From contig CAMTDY010000103.1 of assembly GCA_947070915.1 (NCBI GenBank), positions 1-10,304 on the forward strand: DNA of 10,304 nt. The letters are read 5' to 3'. The notes under the pieces were generated by a model. It saw only the letters and a list, made by a program, of their open reading frames with translations. It was not told the DNA's origin and did no database searches. The first letter of the stretch is position 1; the number at the start of each line of letters is the position of its first letter. Shown here piece after piece: positions 1-7,187 of the stretch. Source of the stretch: an uncultured Roseburia sp. (GTDB lineage: Bacteria > Bacillota > Clostridia > Lachnospirales > Lachnospiraceae). The position numbers were made by a program, and so were the translations under genes.

Positions 1-1506
1 TTCGGATTTTATATCGCCGTCATTTATTTCCGTGCCGGCAAGCGCATCCGAATACAGGTCCGATAAGATCTGCGACGCTGCGCCATCCGTTTTATCCGCC
101 TTTGCACCGGCTGCCATACGGTGGAAATCGCGGTATTTCTGTATTTTCTCCTCCTGCTGTGCCGACGCCCCAAGCGAACCGTCCAAACCGATCTGAAGCG
201 TATATCCCGTCTTTTCGTCATCCCACCATGTCTTTCCGAATGTAAGAAGTCCCGTGCCCATCCCGGCTGCAATGTTTCCCAGAACCGGAACATCGACCGT
301 CTGGGGCTGTTTGATCTCGTAGGTCTTTCTGCCACCGGCATTCACATCCGCTTCTTTTTTGAGCATTCTCACTGACTTTTTCGCACCCGCTGGCTCTGTT
401 ATGTCCACTCTGGCTTTTGCGTTTTTACCCTTCTCGCAGGCAGTAAGTTCTGTCAGCGTGACGTAAAAACTGCCACTGCCCGACACCGCTGTCTCGATTT
501 TCTTTTCCGTCTCATACGGGGCAAATGTGAGCGTCTCGTCCTTTTCCTCATAATCAACTCCCGCCTGCGCCGTCTGTGCGACCGTCTGCACACGCATATC
601 ACAGACCGACTGTTCCGCGCCGGTCCTTGTTACCGTGAGAACCGCCTTACCGTCCTCTGTCGTGTATTCCGGTTTCGCAAAAGAAATCCGGGATCGCTCC
701 GCCTTCTCATCATCTTCGATCGAAACCGCACAGGTCGCCACCCGGAAAACATCTGCGCCTTCTGCACTGGCAAGATAAAGAGAGAATCCTTCCGTGCCCT
801 CGCTGATATCATCTTCCAGAATACGAAAGGTGACAAGTTTCTCCTTCTCCCCTTCCTCAAATGTCAAATGACACAAACTGGAAAATTCGATCGCTCCCAT
901 CGCATCTGTCACCAGCATATCGGACAAGGATGCTGCCAGCGTTTTATCCTCTGTCTTCTGAAGTTTTCTTGACTCAATACCCGTCTGTTTTTCCTTCTCG
1001 GCGGCAAGCGTACTGACTTCACTCGCCTTTGTCCCCCCGCCGGAAGCATTCTCTCCTGCGCCCGCAGATGCAGAATCGGGTATCTTAACCTCATTTTCTT
1101 CGGTAATCTGCCCCTTTACATAAGTTTCAAGAAGCGTCTTTCCACTGGCGGTTTCTTCCACTCCATCCATCACCAGCTCATAGTCCTCACCATAAACAGC
1201 TGTCATATCGAATGTCCGCATCTCTACTTCTATCGATTTACTGACATCTCCTTCCCGATATATCCGCACGGCATACTCTCCCTCTTCTGCCACCGATGCG
1301 GCAGCCGTGCCAAAATATACGCAGTCACCCTCTGGCAGGCGATCCGCCGGAAGCTCCGAAGATTCCAGAATAACAGTCTCCCTCTTCTCTGCCGCCATCA
1401 CTTCCGGTGCTGCCTCCGCTAAACACGGCAGGATCATACCGGTACACAGCAGAATACTGACCATCTTTCTCCCGATGCCCTTCCATTTTTTCTTTTGATT
1501 TTTCAT
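1..1506 (-). CDS. Exported Calx-beta-domain protein, C-terminus beyond window
   Basis: The frame stays open for all 502 codons from the ATG at 1506 to base 1, so only the N-terminal part is present. The start is fixed by a strong AGGAGGAGG at 1516-1524, nine bases upstream. Residues 1-15 are basic (MKNQKKKWKG...), 16-30 are hydrophobic, and a signal-peptidase site is likely near VMA-A (36-39). Two Calx-beta-like regions follow. The first starts at about 68-115 (beta strands, then AVYGEDYEL) and resumes at about 212-265 (LTFEEGE, RILEDDISEGTEGF, VSIEDDE). The second, about 273-370, is more canonical: AGVDYEEKDETLTF, then VDITE. Calx-beta domains are beta-sandwiches, often Ca2+-binding, found in large surface adhesins; binding here is inference. 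The part after 371 is not recognised. The gene diverges from the LytTR regulator and may share its operator. Adhesin or surface-matrix role is likely but unproven. Confidence 0.85.
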   Translation of the reverse strand, partial: MKNQKKKWKGIGRKMVSILLCTGMILPCLAEAAPEVMAAEKRETVILESSELPADRLPEGDCVYFGTAAASVAEEGEYAVRIYREGDVSKSIEVEMRTFDMTAVYGEDYELVMDGVEETASGKTLLETYVKGQITEENEVKIPDSASAGAGENASGGGTKASEVSTLAAEKEKQTGIESRKLQKTEDKTLAASLSDMLVTDAMGAIEFSSLCHLTFEEGEKEKLVTFRILEDDISEGTEGFSLYLASAEGADVFRVATCAVSIEDDEKAERSRISFAKPEYTTEDGKAVLTVTRTGAEQSVCDMRVQTVAQTAQAGVDYEEKDETLTFAPYETEKKIETAVSGSGSFYVTLTELTACEKGKNAKARVDITEPAGAKKSVRMLKKEADVNAGGRKTYEIKQPQTVDVPVLGNIAAGMGTGLLTFGKTWWDDEKTGYTLQIGLDGSLGASAQQEEKIQKYRDFHRMAAGAKADKTDGAASQILSDLYSDALAGTEINDGDIKSE

Positions 1507-1515
1507 TCTGTCTAA

Positions 1516-1524
1516 CCTCCTCCT
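1516..1524 (-). promoter_or_regulatory. Ribosome binding site of the Calx-beta gene
   Basis: Read on the minus strand this is AGGAGGAGG, ending nine bases before the ATG at 1506. It decides the start of a gene whose frame has no stop inside the window. The ATG at codon 15 lacks a comparable site and would remove the basic n-region of the signal peptide. Confidence 0.85.
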
Positions 1525-1541
1525 ATGTCATTTTACTTTAT

Positions 1542-1552
1542 ATTTTATCATA
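1542..1552 (-). promoter_or_regulatory. Possible -10 region for the Calx-beta gene
   Basis: Minus-strand TATGAT (1552-1547) overlaps TAAAAT (1547-1542) in an AT-rich patch 36-46 bases upstream of the start codon. Either could serve as a -10 element. No good -35 hexamer lies 16-18 bases upstream, which would suit an activator-dependent promoter. The direct repeats at 1572-1601 lie about 19 bases further upstream. This is weak evidence from composition and position only. Confidence 0.35.
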
Positions 1553-1571
1553 ATCCGGATGGCACATTTCT

Positions 1572-1601
1572 GCATTTCACAAAGCAAAAACCGCATTTTA
1601 C
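1572..1601 (+). promoter_or_regulatory. Direct-repeat operator, LytTR type
   Basis: GCATTTCAC (1572-1580) and GCATTTTAC (1593-1601) differ at one base, are separated by 12 bases and repeat with a 21-bp period (two helical turns). The similarity extends into a following AAAG in both copies. Pairs of 9-bp direct repeats with this spacing are the usual operators of LytTR regulators such as ComE and AgrA; the repeats fit the ComE-like pattern xCAnTTnAx. The site lies about 40 bases upstream of the -10 of the LytTR regulator gene, which points to autoregulation. It also lies between two divergent genes. Confidence 0.6.
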
Positions 1602-1620
1602 AAAGGGGAAAAAAGTGTCA

Positions 1621-1648
1621 TTGACAATATAGTGCAATATGCTACAAT
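1621..1648 (+). promoter_or_regulatory. Sigma-A promoter of the LytTR/GHKL operon
   Basis: A perfect -35 TTGACA (1621-1626) is followed after 16 bases by TACAAT (1643-1648). TGC directly precedes the -10, giving an extended -10 (TGn). Transcription should begin near 1655, leaving a very short leader that carries the ribosome binding site. Confidence 0.75.
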
Positions 1649-1657
1649 AAAAATTAC

Positions 1658-1664
1658 GGAGGTG
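1658..1664 (+). promoter_or_regulatory. Ribosome binding site of the LytTR regulator
   Basis: GGAGGTG ends five bases before the ATG at 1670 and supports that start over the overlapping frame that opens at 1632. Confidence 0.8.
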
Positions 1665-1669
1665 TTTTC

Positions 1670-2404
1670 ATGCAGTTACATATTGCAGTCTGTGAGGATG
1701 AAAAAAATGACACAGACATCCTTATCTCACATCTTGCCGGTATCTGTGATGACCTTGGGATCGTACCAGAAATTGATGTCTTTACAAGCGGCGGGGATTT
1801 TCTTGAGGCAGCGCACGAGGGCGATTACGACATCTCTTTTATCGATATTTACCTGGATGATATAAACGGCATCGATACGGTACGGAATGCCAGAACACAG
1901 AACCCGGACTCTTGTCAGTTCGTATTTACCACCATCAGCAGGGAACATGCCATTGAAGCCTTTAACCTCAATGCCTCCCACTACCTCGTAAAACCACTGA
2001 CAAAGGATAAGGTGAAAGAATCCGTCGAGCGCTGCCTTTTGAGCCGCCGGCAGATGAATGTAAAGATGCTTGAGATAAAAACAGGAAGAAAGCGGATCCC
2101 GCTTCCCATGGACAGCATTATTTATATCGAAGTGACAAACACCCTCTGCACCATTCACACAGAGCAGGGCGATTACCAGACCTACATTTCGCTCAATGCC
2201 CTGTTTGAATCACTTGATAAGTCCCGGTTCATCCGGGCGCAGAAAAGTTTTGTCGTCAATATGGCGTTTATTGATTCGTTCTTTTATGACCATCTGATAC
2301 TAAAAGAGGGGACAGAGATTTCCCTGTCCCGCAACAACAGTCCCAAACTAAAAAAACAGTATCAGGATTTCTTATTTCGTTATGTGAGGAGGCAGGGCAG
2401 ATGA
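1670..2404 (+). CDS. LytTR-family response regulator (AgrA/ComE-like)
   Basis: This 244-residue protein has an N-terminal receiver domain (about 1-122) and a C-terminal LytTR DNA-binding domain (about 135-238). In the receiver the acidic pocket is E9-D10, the phospho-acceptor is D59 (FIDIYLDD), the switch Thr lies in VFTTIS (87-88), and the conserved Lys is K108 (LVKPLT). The LytTR part shows the family signatures LEIKTGRKRIPLP, IIYIEV, FIRAQKSFVVN and a late SLSR. It should be phosphorylated by the downstream GHKL kinase and bind paired direct repeats, such as the pair at 1572-1601 before its own promoter. Length and domain order are normal. The stop overlaps the kinase start (ATGA), implying translational coupling. 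The regulon cannot be read from sequence; its own operon and the divergent Calx-beta gene are the nearest candidates. Confidence 0.93.
   Translation: MQLHIAVCEDEKNDTDILISHLAGICDDLGIVPEIDVFTSGGDFLEAAHEGDYDISFIDIYLDDINGIDTVRNARTQNPDSCQFVFTTISREHAIEAFNLNASHYLVKPLTKDKVKESVERCLLSRRQMNVKMLEIKTGRKRIPLPMDSIIYIEVTNTLCTIHTEQGDYQTYISLNALFESLDKSRFIRAQKSFVVNMAFIDSFFYDHLILKEGTEISLSRNNSPKLKKQYQDFLFRYVRRQGR
2387..2392 (+). promoter_or_regulatory. Ribosome binding site of the GHKL kinase
   Basis: AGGAGG lies inside the end of the regulator gene, eight bases before the kinase ATG at 2401. It supports the ATGA start and coupled translation, rather than the later in-gene ATGs. Confidence 0.8.
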
Positions 2405-3750
2405 TCACTTTTTTGCGTCTGTTTGCGGGGTGCAGCGTCGATCTGGCGTCATTCGCCCTGCTTTGTTCCTTTCCGTTCACCAGTTACTTCCGGCTGCCGC
2501 GCAGAAAGACCATCGTCATCACATTGTGCCTCATCTTTGGTCTCTCCATGCTGTATGCTTCCTTTGGTACATATTTCCAGACTGTGCTGCCCTACAACAA
2601 TCAGCTCTATCTGGCATGCAACAACGTATTCCTCTGCTGTCTGTTTCCCTGCTTTTTCTGGTATCTGTATGCGGTGAAGGCAGTCTGGCAGAAGAAGGCG
2701 TTTATTTTTTTATTTACCATGACGAGTGCGCTCTTTATCAGCTCTGTCAGTAACTGTATCCTGAATGTCCTGCCCGGTGAAGGCAGCTGGCTTCCCGATA
2801 CCCCCATCACGATCCTTGCCACGCTGCTCGCAAACATTATCGTCGTTCCCCTGCTGTGCCTGTTTCTGAACTATTTTTATCTGCCCGTGGAAAACGGAAT
2901 GACGCCAAAGGAGATCGGCTTTCTCTCGCTCCCCCTTTTCCTTCTCTTTACCCTGTTTTTTGTCATTTTTTCATATGTCGATTTTATTTTTCTCGTCTCA
3001 AATATCACAGTTCTTCTCTTGTATTTCGGGCTTCTCTTGACCGTATTTATTTTGTATGCCGTTATCTTTAAAATGTATTCGCTTGCCCACGAACGGTATC
3101 TGGCAAACGAAAAATACGCACGCACACAGTACCAGGCAGACATCCGCAGCGAACAATACCGCAGGATCAGCCAGAACATCGAGAATACAAGAAAAATGCG
3201 TCATGACCTGCAGCATCATATGCTGACCCTGCAGGGCTATCTCGAAACGGGACAGACGGAGCAGGCGGCAGAATACCTGAAACTCTTTTCCCAAAGCACG
3301 CAAAACCATAAGATCATAACCTTTTGCAGCAATCCCGCTGTGAATATGCTCGTCAGCCACTATTATGACATCGCGCATGAACAGGGCATTACGTTATCCA
3401 CCCATATCGACATCCCGGAAAATCTGTCCGTGCCGGATACCGACTTATCCGTACTGATCGGCAATCTCCTGGAAAATGCCGTCACCGCCGCTATGCGGGC
3501 CAAAAAATCCGAGCGTCAGATTCGCCTGAATATGAGCTGTTCGGGCAGGATGCTCGGCATCACCGTCGATAACGGGTTTGACGGAATAGTCCGGCAGAAA
3601 GACGACCAGTACCTCTCCACCAAATCCGATAACGGGGGGCTGGGATTAAAAATCCTCGCCGATATCGCAGAAAAATACGACGGCGGGGTGAGCTTCTCCC
3701 ATAAGGACACGATATTCTATTCTTCGGTCATGCTGCGGCTTGAAACGTAA
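2401..3750 (+). CDS. GHKL sensor histidine kinase, AgrC-like
   Basis: This 449-residue protein has an N-terminal membrane domain of six or seven hydrophobic segments (roughly 6-27, 35-55, 72-92, 98-120, 137-160, 173-195, 200-223). A helical linker leads to the dimerisation helix with RHDLQHH, where H268 is the likely phospho-acceptor. The GHKL ATPase domain has N-box NLLENA (355-360), VDNGFDG (389-395) and GGLGL (412-416). This is the layout of AgrC/ComD-type kinases that sense peptides at the membrane and phosphorylate a LytTR partner. The partner is the gene just upstream, whose stop overlaps this start. All catalytic motifs look intact. The signal is unknown: no agrB, agrD or bacteriocin-type leader peptide gene is visible nearby. 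No convincing terminator follows the stop. Confidence 0.92.
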   Translation: MITFLRLFAGCSVDLASFALLCSFPFTSYFRLPRRKTIVITLCLIFGLSMLYASFGTYFQTVLPYNNQLYLACNNVFLCCLFPCFFWYLYAVKAVWQKKAFIFLFTMTSALFISSVSNCILNVLPGEGSWLPDTPITILATLLANIIVVPLLCLFLNYFYLPVENGMTPKEIGFLSLPLFLLFTLFFVIFSYVDFIFLVSNITVLLLYFGLLLTVFILYAVIFKMYSLAHERYLANEKYARTQYQADIRSEQYRRISQNIENTRKMRHDLQHHMLTLQGYLETGQTEQAAEYLKLFSQSTQNHKIITFCSNPAVNMLVSHYYDIAHEQGITLSTHIDIPENLSVPDTDLSVLIGNLLENAVTAAMRAKKSERQIRLNMSCSGRMLGITVDNGFDGIVRQKDDQYLSTKSDNGGLGLKILADIAEKYDGGVSFSHKDTIFYSSVMLRLET

Positions 3751-3777
3751 ACGGGGCTTTTCATTTCCATACTGTGC

Positions 3778-4044
3778 CTATAACAATTTAAGCAATTTTA
3801 AATACCAGTCATCCATGATGCTTTCATAGGGAATCTGTACGATTCTGTCTTTTGAACCGCTTTTGTAAATACAGGTTTCCGATGCCCCGGCCAGTCCCGG
3901 AAACTTATAAAACCAACCAAAAACAATCCATATTTCCCCGTCTGCATTGTGTTCCTCCAAAAAATCTTCAAAGGCTTCCCGCTCAATATAGACATTCCTG
4001 TCATCATACCCATATGTTGGAAAATCTACACATTTACCCGTTAT
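3778..4044 (-). pseudogene. Decayed C-terminal remnant of an unrecognised gene
   Basis: On the minus strand the frame from 4044 to the TAG at 3780-3778 is open for 88 codons. It has protein-like composition, for example TYGYDDRNVYIEREAF, EIWIVFGWFYKFPG and a tail IPYESIMDDWYLKLLKLL. It has no ATG or GTG start; the first candidate is a TTG at 3960 with no ribosome binding site. A TAA at 4047-4045 closes it upstream. Reading through that TAA gives another open stretch to 4131 (HLPDRYGQIMVHGH...), which suggests one gene broken by a nonsense change and truncated where the next gene's promoter and ribosome site now lie. I do not recognise the family. It could also be a chance open frame; the many aromatic and charged residues argue mildly against that. 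Confidence 0.4.
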
Positions 4045-4047
4045 TTA

Positions 4048-4056
4048 TGGTATACT
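4048..4056 (+). promoter_or_regulatory. Possible extended -10 promoter of the membrane-protein gene
   Basis: TGG followed by TATACT (4051-4056) is an extended -10 element. No good -35 is found at 16-18 bases; TTTACC at 4033-4038 is too close (12 bases). The start codon lies 81 bases downstream. The element sits at the broken end of the minus-strand remnant. Confidence 0.45.
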
Positions 4057-4125
4057 GGTATCAGATAGATGCCCATGCACCATTATCTGCCCATATCGGT
4101 CAGGTAAATGCTTCAGTTTTAGAAT

Positions 4126-4130
4126 GGAGG
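4126..4130 (+). promoter_or_regulatory. Ribosome binding site of the membrane-protein gene
   Basis: GGAGG ends seven bases before the ATG at 4138 and fixes that start, against the longer frame that opens at 3852. Confidence 0.8.
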
Positions 4131-4137
4131 ACTACTA

Positions 4138-5157
4138 ATGAAACGAACACTTTCTATTTTTATTTACCAGTGTATAATATGGCTTTTGTTTATGCTGTTT
4201 GCGAATCCTTTCACTACGCTTATACGCCCTGCCGGGGTCATTTCCCTTTTTTTAGATGCGGCTATTACTCTTGTTGTGATGGCCATATGTTCTATCGTTT
4301 TTACTATTTCAGTACTGGTCTATTATGGGATTTCCATCAAAGTCTTTTCTATTGAATTGTCTTCCATAAAAAATGTACTTGCCCAGATCGGTCTCACCCT
4401 GTGTTTCGATCTCTTGATCGCATGTACCGTGATCGTTTTTTTATCCAGCACAAAATCCCGGAGTTCCGGCTTTATGGATTTTACAGGGGTGATGGAAAGT
4501 ATCTTCGCCATATATAACGCCGTCATTTTTTCCTTTATTACAATCGTCATAGCTGTCCTAGGCGCGGTGAAAAGGAAGGCGTCCCCGAGGGTGTACAAAA
4601 TCGTTGTCTTCTGCACGGTATTTTTGTTAATAATCTATCCCGCCATTAATCATGGCAGGGGGATTTGGGAGAACTTGCAGCATGAATCGGAATATGAACA
4701 GGAACAAAATGAGGCCGAAGACGGGCTTGCTGAAATGCTCGCGGCCAAAGATGCCGCGTTGCCATATAACACCAGTGTGATACATAGCGATCCCGGCCTT
4801 ATGGACACCGGGTACAAAACCAATATGGTTTTTATTGATTATGATTCAAAAAAAATTGGATTTTTATATGGATCTCCCTATGGGGATTTCCAGTCCTTCC
4901 CCCTGACCGAAGGGTCTCTTGAAACGATGGGGTATACCCTCCAGAAACAGTGGAATCTGGAGGCACCGGGCAAAAAACTTACGACTTATTATGCGAATGA
5001 AAGAAATTCCCACCGGACGATCGGTATTCAGCTGGAGATGGCAGATCGGTCTGTTTACAGCGTCGGTGATCTCAGATCAGGCGGGAAAGACTATGGTTAT
5101 AGCAGTCTCGATATAAGCAGTTACGGCTGTTTTCTCGATATTGACACAGACGGCTGA
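4138..5157 (+). CDS. Unrecognised multi-pass membrane protein with external C-terminal domain
   Basis: I do not recognise a family for this 339-residue protein. The N-terminal half is membrane embedded, with about five hydrophobic segments near 6-24, 35-64, 80-103, 123-144 and 152-170. The basic loop VKRKASPRVYK (144-154) should be cytoplasmic by the positive-inside rule, which puts the C-terminal part (171-339) outside the membrane. That part begins with a strongly acidic helical stretch (about 178-200, rich in E and Q). It continues as a mixed domain with FIDYDSKKIGFLYG and ends in SSLDISSYGCFLDIDTDG. The gene stands alone, after the LytTR/GHKL operon and before a convergent operon. Its own ribosome site and possible promoter suggest separate expression. 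A role as a sensor, immunity or envelope protein is possible but unsupported. Confidence 0.75.
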   Translation: MKRTLSIFIYQCIIWLLFMLFANPFTTLIRPAGVISLFLDAAITLVVMAICSIVFTISVLVYYGISIKVFSIELSSIKNVLAQIGLTLCFDLLIACTVIVFLSSTKSRSSGFMDFTGVMESIFAIYNAVIFSFITIVIAVLGAVKRKASPRVYKIVVFCTVFLLIIYPAINHGRGIWENLQHESEYEQEQNEAEDGLAEMLAAKDAALPYNTSVIHSDPGLMDTGYKTNMVFIDYDSKKIGFLYGSPYGDFQSFPLTEGSLETMGYTLQKQWNLEAPGKKLTTYYANERNSHRTIGIQLEMADRSVYSVGDLRSGGKDYGYSSLDISSYGCFLDIDTDG

Positions 5158-5171
5158 AGACGCAGAAAATG

Positions 5172-5203
5172 TGCCGGAGACAAAATACCTTTTGGCCCCG
5201 GCA
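5172..5203. terminator. Bipartite hairpin between convergent genes
   Basis: TGCCGG (5172-5177) pairs with CCGGCA (5198-5203). Inside, CAAAA (5181-5185) pairs with TTTTG (5190-5194) around the loop TACC, leaving a 3x3 internal loop. The structure starts 15 bases after the membrane-protein stop and directly abuts the TAA of the histidine kinase at 5206-5204, so it could end transcripts from both sides. Neither side has a long T-run (TTAATTCC on plus, CATTTTC on minus), so termination efficiency is uncertain. Confidence 0.5.
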
Positions 5204-6499
5204 TTAATTCCTACAATCAAATAGTAATTCCACTACAACGCATATACTTTTCCCATCTTCACTCCTCGCCCTGATCCTGCCATGATATGCCTTCACGATT
5301 GCCCGGGCGACAGAGAGGCCAATTCCAGAACCGCCTGTTTCTGAATTCCGGGAAACATCCAGCCGATAGAACCGTTCAAATAAAATATCCAGATTTCCTT
5401 TTGGAACCGCTTCTGTTTCATTATACACCTCAAAATGTATTCGTTTTCCCTTTCTCATCAGGGACACCCGGATGGTACTTCCCGCCAGTGAGTATTTCAA
5501 GGCATTATCCATTAAAATGCCGCATAGCTGCTGGATCGATTTTTCATTTCCCATTATTGTGATCTGCTCCTGCACATCCATCTCCACTGCCTTCCCACAG
5601 GTTTTTGCAACGGATTCAAATGACTGCACGCTTTCCGTGACCACTTTTGAAAGAGAGATCTCACTCTTTTGTTTCCATATTTCCCCTTCCTCTAACTTTG
5701 TCAGGGTGATCAGCTGCCGCGTAAGATCAGCAAGCCGCCGGACCTGTTTGCGGGTGCTTTTTGTCCACTCATCTTCTCCGCGCTCCATCTCAATCACTTC
5801 CATATTCGCGTCAATGATCGTCAACGGTGTCTTGATCTCATGGCTGGCATCCGTGATAAACCGCTTCTGCTTCTCATAACTCTCTGCCACTGGCCGGAAT
5901 ACAATCCCTGAAAAAACCAGGACTAGTACAAACACCGCCAGCAGACCGCCCCCCGATACCAGCAGGCTTGTCAGCAGGTTGGTGCGGAACTCTTTTATTT
6001 CTTCGCTTTTATCGAGAAAAATAACTATCCTGCGGTTATCTTCCTGTTTCGTCATGTAACGGTAATGATCCAGAAACCCTGCGGTATCCCGGTTACGAAA
6101 GATCTCCCGTGCATATTGTTTCGCCTCTTCTTCTGAGACAGCGGCAATATGCTGTAGATCCAAAAATAATACACTTCCTGTTTCATCCATCTCCGCAGAA
6201 AAATATCTTGTCCGATAGGGCGCTTCTGGCGACATTCTGTCCCGTTCATCTTTGGGAAGATCCCGCTTTTCCCTTTGCAGCCCATGTCTGTCTGCCGGTT
6301 TGGATCCAGGCTCATTTTCCTGAAAGGCCGGCATGGGAAATCTTCCGTCGTTTTCTGCGATCATATGGAGGGTGCGGTCTGCCTCCCTCACAAACCGGAT
6401 GTAATTCAGAAGATTGAAAATAACCATGATCGTAGCAAGCACGAGGAACATAGAGCCCATCGCCACAAGGGTAAATTTTTTCCTCAGATTTTTAATCAT
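5204..6499 (-). CDS. HisKA sensor histidine kinase (EnvZ/VanS-like layout)
   Basis: The start chosen is the ATG at 6499, giving 431 residues. It has GGAGGG at 6505-6510 and begins basic then hydrophobic (MIKNLRKKFTLVAMG). The longer frame to 6607 lies inside the regulator gene and its first 36 residues are an artefact. Membrane segments lie at about 10-31 and 175-200 and bracket an external sensor region of about 140 residues. H220 in DASHEIKTPL is the phospho-acceptor. ATPase motifs are MDNALKYS (330-337), LFERFYRLD and GGSGIGL (389-395). The G1 position reads YNETEAVP instead of a DxGxG box, as is common in one clostridial subgroup, so activity is still likely. It overlaps the upstream regulator by 8 bp and is its evident partner. 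The ligand is unknown; the secreted Cthe_2159-type protein in the same operon suggests a cell-surface or polysaccharide cue. Confidence 0.92.
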   Translation of the reverse strand: MIKNLRKKFTLVAMGSMFLVLATIMVIFNLLNYIRFVREADRTLHMIAENDGRFPMPAFQENEPGSKPADRHGLQREKRDLPKDERDRMSPEAPYRTRYFSAEMDETGSVLFLDLQHIAAVSEEEAKQYAREIFRNRDTAGFLDHYRYMTKQEDNRRIVIFLDKSEEIKEFRTNLLTSLLVSGGGLLAVFVLVLVFSGIVFRPVAESYEKQKRFITDASHEIKTPLTIIDANMEVIEMERGEDEWTKSTRKQVRRLADLTRQLITLTKLEEGEIWKQKSEISLSKVVTESVQSFESVAKTCGKAVEMDVQEQITIMGNEKSIQQLCGILMDNALKYSLAGSTIRVSLMRKGKRIHFEVYNETEAVPKGNLDILFERFYRLDVSRNSETGGSGIGLSVARAIVKAYHGRIRARSEDGKSICVVVELLFDCRN

Positions 6500-7169
6500 T
6501 TCCGCCCTCCAGAGAATATCCCTGATTACGGGTTGCCTTAATCTGAAAATCCGCCCCCAGGGAAGCCAGTTTTTTTCTGAGGTAAGACATATACACCCAC
6601 ACAACATTGATTTCGGTATCGCTGTCGTACCCCCAGATTTTTTCCATAAACCGCTCCGTCGAAATAAGCTGTCCCCGGTTTGCGATCATCATCTCCAGCA
6701 TTTGAAATTCCTTATTGGAAAGCCGGATACTTCCCTTCGGAGTACTCAGCTCAAAATTTGTACAATTCAGAGAAATATTCCCGATCTGCAGAAGAGCGCT
6801 GGTGGACTCCGTCTTCCTCCGGGTAATGGAACGGATTCTCGCCAGCAGTTCTTTTGTATCAAAAGGTTTACTGAGATAATCATCTGCTCCGCTGTCCAGT
6901 CCCAGCACCCGGTCATCAATCTCCGATTTTGCCGTGAGCATGAGTACCGGTACCGGGTTTCCCTGCTGCCTTATTTTTTTCAACACGGTAATTCCATCCA
7001 TCTTCGGCATCATGATATCCAGGATCACACCGTCATAATTTTCCCCTTCCAGATACGCTAACGCCTCTTCTCCATCGTAAACTGCATCGACAGAATAATT
7101 ATTATGCTTAAAAATTGCCACAAGTGCTTTGGAGAGTTCCTTCTCATCTTCTGCCAGTAATAACCGCAT
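6492..7169 (-). CDS. OmpR/PhoB-family response regulator
   Basis: This 225-residue protein has a receiver domain (1 to about 115) and a winged-helix DNA-binding domain (about 128-222). The acidic pair is E7-D8, the phospho-acceptor is D51 (VILDIMMPKMDG), the switch Thr is T79 (LMLTAK) and the conserved Lys is K101 (LSKPFD). The C-terminal domain has LSNKEFQMLEMM, WGYDSDTEINVVWVYMSYLRKKL and the closing wing RNQGYSLEG. Its ribosome site AAAGGAG (7177-7183) stands seven bases before the ATG. It lies 54 bases after the secreted-protein gene and overlaps the kinase gene by 8 bp, so all three are probably co-transcribed. Regulators of this class bind direct repeats with an 11-bp period; such a repeat lies upstream of the first gene (10229-10245), suggesting feedback control of the operon. 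Confidence 0.94.
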   Translation of the reverse strand: MRLLLAEDEKELSKALVAIFKHNNYSVDAVYDGEEALAYLEGENYDGVILDIMMPKMDGITVLKKIRQQGNPVPVLMLTAKSEIDDRVLGLDSGADDYLSKPFDTKELLARIRSITRRKTESTSALLQIGNISLNCTNFELSTPKGSIRLSNKEFQMLEMMIANRGQLISTERFMEKIWGYDSDTEINVVWVYMSYLRKKLASLGADFQIKATRNQGYSLEGGND

Positions 7170-7187
7170 AAATATGCTCCTTTACTT

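Larger units (their letters stand above)
3751..4137. other. Spacer without an intact gene
   Basis: The 387 bases between the kinase and the membrane-protein gene carry no intact gene on either strand. They hold a degraded minus-strand reading frame (3778-4044, possibly to 4131) and the promoter and ribosome binding site of the next gene. The imperfect AT-rich inverted repeat TTTAA/TTAAA near 3790-3806 lacks a GC stem and is not a convincing terminator. Confidence 0.6.

Noticed and set aside
1727..2158. 143-codon minus-strand open frame
   Set aside because: It is antisense to the LytTR regulator, whose receiver and DNA-binding motifs are intact.
3798..4013. 71-codon minus-strand frame starting with ATG
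   Set aside because: It overlaps the more protein-like fragment at 3778-4044 in another frame, has no ribosome site and no recognisable feature.
6500..6607. N-terminal extension of the histidine kinase by 36 codons
   Set aside because: It lies wholly inside the regulator gene, gives a Cys/Trp-rich non-helical leader, and the ATG at 6499 has a good ribosome site and starts a normal membrane segment.
6414..7061. 215-codon plus-strand open frame
   Set aside because: It is antisense to a clear OmpR-family regulator and the start of the kinase gene, has no ribosome site and no recognisable domain.
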